From Aestuariispira insulae (GTDB lineage: Bacteria > Pseudomonadota > Alphaproteobacteria > UBA8366 > Aestuariispiraceae), in NCBI RefSeq assembly GCF_003385955.1, contig NZ_QRDW01000006.1, positions 171,996-235,995 on the forward strand: a stretch of DNA of 64,000 nt. Direction: 5' to 3'. The position numbers were made by a program, and so were the translations under genes. The notes under the pieces are model-generated. The model saw only the letters and a program-made list of their open reading frames with translations. It did no database searches and was not told where the DNA came from. Shown one piece after another: positions 62,258 through 64,000 of this stretch. Every line of letters begins with the position of its first letter. Positions within the stretch are counted from its first letter, which is position 1.

Positions 62258-62743
62258 TCAGGTGGGGTCGCCGGAACCCATTTTGGACTGAACATAGTTT
62301 TCCAGACCCATCTTGTCGATCAGGCCCAGCTGTTTTTCCAGCCAATAGGTATGGTCTTCTTCCGTGTCTTCTAGCAGGCTGACCAGCAATTCACGGGACA
62401 CATAATCCTGCTCCTTTTCACAAAGCGCGATCACCTTTTTCAGGTTGGCCCCGACCTCCAATTCATAAACCAGGTCGTTTTTCATCATGGAGGGCACATC
62501 CTTGCCGATGCGCAGCGCCTCGCGGGAGGCCACATCCGGCGTGCCTTCCAGGAACAGGATGCGCTCCACCAGGCGGGCGGCATGCTCCAGCTCTTCTTCC
62601 TGCTCATGCTTGAGCCGCTCATAGAGCTCATTGAGGCCCCAGTCATGATACATGCGGGAATGAACGAAATACTGGTCGGCGGCGGACAGTTCCCCGGTCA
62701 ACAGCATATTGAGCGCGTCGATGACTTTCTTGTTACCTTTCAT
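62258..62743 (-). CDS. Bacterioferritin, ferroxidase-type subunit
   Basis: This 161-residue four-helix ferritin keeps the di-iron ligands: Glu18, Tyr25, Glu51, His54, Glu94, Glu128 and His131 (one residue shifted from E. coli numbering). The heme-ligand position 52 is Leu, not Met. It should therefore oxidise iron but not bind the shared heme itself. It lies 12 bp downstream of the second bacterioferritin gene in the same operon. The two subunits would form mixed 24-mers that store iron. Confidence 0.93.
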   Translation of the reverse strand: MKGNKKVIDALNMLLTGELSAADQYFVHSRMYHDWGLNELYERLKHEQEEELEHAARLVERILFLEGTPDVASREALRIGKDVPSMMKNDLVYELEVGANLKKVIALCEKEQDYVSRELLVSLLEDTEEDHTYWLEKQLGLIDKMGLENYVQSKMGSGDPT

Positions 62744-62755
62744 GGGTCCTTATCC

Positions 62756-63220
62756 TCAGGCCTGGGATTGCAGATAATTTTTGATGCCGGTGAGTTTGAC
62801 GAGCCCCTGTTGGGTCTCCAGCCAATCCAGCCATTCCTCTTCATCCTCGATGATCTCTTCCAGCAGATCCCGGGATACGTAATCTTCCTCTGTTTCGCAA
62901 AGCGCGATGGCCTCACGCAGGGTTTTCAAGGTGGGTGTATTGAGCTGCATCTCGCATTTCAGGATCTCTTCGATATCCTCACCGATCCGGAGCTTGCCCA
63001 GATCCTGGAGATTCGGCAGCCCTTCCAGGAACAGGATACGCTCAATCAGGTCATCCGCCTGCTTCATATCCTTGATGGATTTTTTATATTCCTTCTCGCC
63101 AAAATCATCGAAGCCCCAGTCATTGGCCATGCGGGAATGCAGGAATGTCTGGTTGATCGAGATAAGTTCATTGGCGAGCACCTTGTTCAAGGCTGTGATG
63201 ACCTTCTTGCTGCCCTTCAT
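62756..63220 (-). CDS. Bacterioferritin, heme-binding-type subunit
   Basis: This 154-residue bacterioferritin retains Met52, the heme ligand, in IKDMKQADDLIERILFLEG. Several di-iron ligands are lost: Glu51 is Asp, His54 is Gln, Glu94 is Asn, His130 is Trp and Tyr25 is Thr. It should bind heme but not oxidise iron efficiently. This complements the neighbouring subunit, as known for paired Bfr subunits in Neisseria and Magnetospirillum. First gene of the operon; a perfect palindrome lies about 111 bp upstream. Confidence 0.93.
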   Translation of the reverse strand: MKGSKKVITALNKVLANELISINQTFLHSRMANDWGFDDFGEKEYKKSIKDMKQADDLIERILFLEGLPNLQDLGKLRIGEDIEEILKCEMQLNTPTLKTLREAIALCETEEDYVSRDLLEEIIEDEEEWLDWLETQQGLVKLTGIKNYLQSQA

Positions 63221-63578
63221 GTCTCTTCCACCTTCTTGAATTGATTATTGCGCGGCCCGGTTTTCCGCAACCGGCCAGGCCTTGGCAGAGACTATACGCC
63301 AACAGCACAGATAAGTCATTGATTTTTATGGTAATTGCAACTTATTTGCAATTACAGGGCGAGTGATTATCAGTGCCATCTTTCTTTGTTAAAAAGACGC
63401 CTTCCCGACAGCATACAGTTAGCCCGCATCCCCTTGGGACACGATGCTTTCTTAGAGAAGCTGGCGCAAAGAACAGGCCGCATTTTAAAAAAGGAAAAAT
63501 CCGGGCGCGAGACCAAAGGTCTAATTAGATATGGTGCCCTGAAATTATGGGCCCAAAAGGCACCTTCCCTTCCCCTCC
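63221..63578. other. 358-bp region upstream of bacterioferritin operon
   Basis: The left part should carry the bacterioferritin promoter and contains the palindrome at 63331-63355. The right part (63360-63578) has lower GC and short frames only; I see no recognisable gene, RNA or repeat in it. Confidence 0.5.
63331..63355. promoter_or_regulatory. Perfect palindrome, likely iron-responsive operator
   Basis: GTAATTGCAA-cttat-TTGCAATTAC is a perfect 10-bp inverted repeat with a 5-bp spacer. It sits 111 bp upstream of the bacterioferritin start, where a Fur-family (Fur/Mur/Irr) site would be expected. The TTGCAA half-sites are compatible with alphaproteobacterial Fur/Mur-like sites; the regulator is inferred, not shown. 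Confidence 0.6.
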
Positions 63579-63944
63579 TTACCTTACTTGCCTGCCGGGC
63601 ATAGCTGCCAAAAAACAGCCTAGAACTGATGCGAAAATTGCTCCGATCATCATCAGATCCGAAACCAGAAAAACCACCCCTCTCATATCCGAAAACTGGT
63701 CTTTTCCATCGGAGATCAACAAAACCCCACCAAATGCCCACACATGAACCACAAGTGATGCCGGACAAAATGGTATTGGACCTTCGTTTGCTTCGCTCCT
63801 CTGCGGAGGACCTGCAATTAGTCGCCATCCCAGCACGACAACCAGAGCAATGAGGCCAGCAAACAAGAACGAACGGTAGTTTTCGAAAAGACCTTCAACG
63901 CAATATGAAGTGGTCTCGGTTGTTCGGACCGTTTCGCGGCACAT
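63579..63944 (-). CDS. Small membrane protein, hypothetical
   Basis: This 121-residue protein has about three hydrophobic stretches (FLFAGLIALVVVLGWRLIAG, VVHVWAFGGVLLI, SDLMMIGAIFASVLGCFLAAM). It has no recognised family. GC is low for the window. Start ATG 63944 has no clear ribosome binding site. The hydrophobic pattern is the main reason to believe it. Confidence 0.5.
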   Translation of the reverse strand: MCRETVRTTETTSYCVEGLFENYRSFLFAGLIALVVVLGWRLIAGPPQRSEANEGPIPFCPASLVVHVWAFGGVLLISDGKDQFSDMRGVVFLVSDLMMIGAIFASVLGCFLAAMPGRQVR

Positions 63945-64000
63945 TTAAGGTGTATCCAGTTTGATTTTCATGCCGCCAGTTTCGTCTGTTCGTGATCCCA

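Noticed and set aside
63370..63828. 152-codon minus-strand frame near the right end
   Set aside because: Overlaps the more convincing membrane-protein frame at 63579-63944; its Arg/Ser/Cys-rich translation looks non-coding.

Overview
This 64 kb window is chromosomal DNA from an alphaproteobacterium of moderately high GC (about 55-58% by eye in most genes). It is most likely a Rhodospirillales/Kiloniellales/Sneathiellales-type heterotroph. The basis is the style of the proteins (alphaproteobacterial Tdh, betaine-homocysteine methyltransferase, GcvA-type LysR regulators, YidD next to a SufU-like scaffold and folE) and extragenic hairpins of the GTCATCCCGG...CCGGGATGAC type. I cannot name the genus. 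No phage, plasmid, CRISPR or clear insertion sequence was found.

Layout. (1) 1-3.3 kb, minus strand: the start of a giant VCBS-type adhesin and its TolC-like type I secretion outer membrane protein, which carries an unusual LDPxA heptad tail. (2) 3.6-7.6 kb: an Lrp regulator divergent from a complete polar amino acid ABC transporter. (3) 7.7-16.7 kb: a TehA/SLAC1-like channel, pyrE, a creatininase-family hydrolase, a ribose-binding-like lipoprotein paired with a membrane histidine kinase (LuxPQ-like layout), a GntP-like permease, a LysE exporter and two LysR regulators. (4) 17.7-23.0 kb: an operon for an MttB-family methyltransferase without a pyrrolysine codon, an enolase-superfamily enzyme and a dimethylglycine/sarcosine-dehydrogenase-like flavoprotein, closed by a terminator. 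It is followed at 23.2-26.7 kb by a peptide-type ABC transporter with no ATPase genes. (5) 26.7-38.8 kb: a FrnE-like thioredoxin-fold protein, a disordered small protein, rpe, a heparinase II/III family protein, a surface-polysaccharide block (WbpO/TviB-, WbpL-, WbpV- and WbpM-like) and purH. (6) 39.0-47.8 kb: a PAS protein, lpdA, tdh, an aspartoacylase-family enzyme, a DHH phosphoesterase, a solitary HyuA-like protein and a glycosyltransferase. (7) 48.0-57.7 kb: a lipoprotein of unknown role, orphan periplasmic binding proteins, a DM13 protein, a methionine pair (MetY and betaine-homocysteine methyltransferase), folE, a SufU-like scaffold, yidD, an Lrp regulator divergent from phhA, and tRNA-Arg(CCU). 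(8) 57.9-64 kb: a GT-C-like membrane protein, a DUF4105 protein, an XRE-cupin regulator with GNAT acetyltransferase, a third orphan binding protein, and a two-gene bacterioferritin operon with complementary active-site losses.

How it fits together. One-carbon and methylated-amine metabolism recurs: the 17.7-23.0 kb operon would demethylate a quaternary or N-methylated amine. The MetY/betaine-homocysteine methyltransferase pair makes homocysteine and methylates it with glycine betaine, releasing dimethylglycine, a substrate class for the 20.6 kb flavoprotein family. Best candidates for undescribed biology are the methyltransferase/enolase/flavoprotein operon, the lipoprotein-kinase pair, and the TolC with the acidic LDPxA tail beside the giant adhesin. 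Several near-perfect inverted repeats give concrete operator predictions: 17660-17753, 56572-56625, 60218-60254 and 63331-63355.
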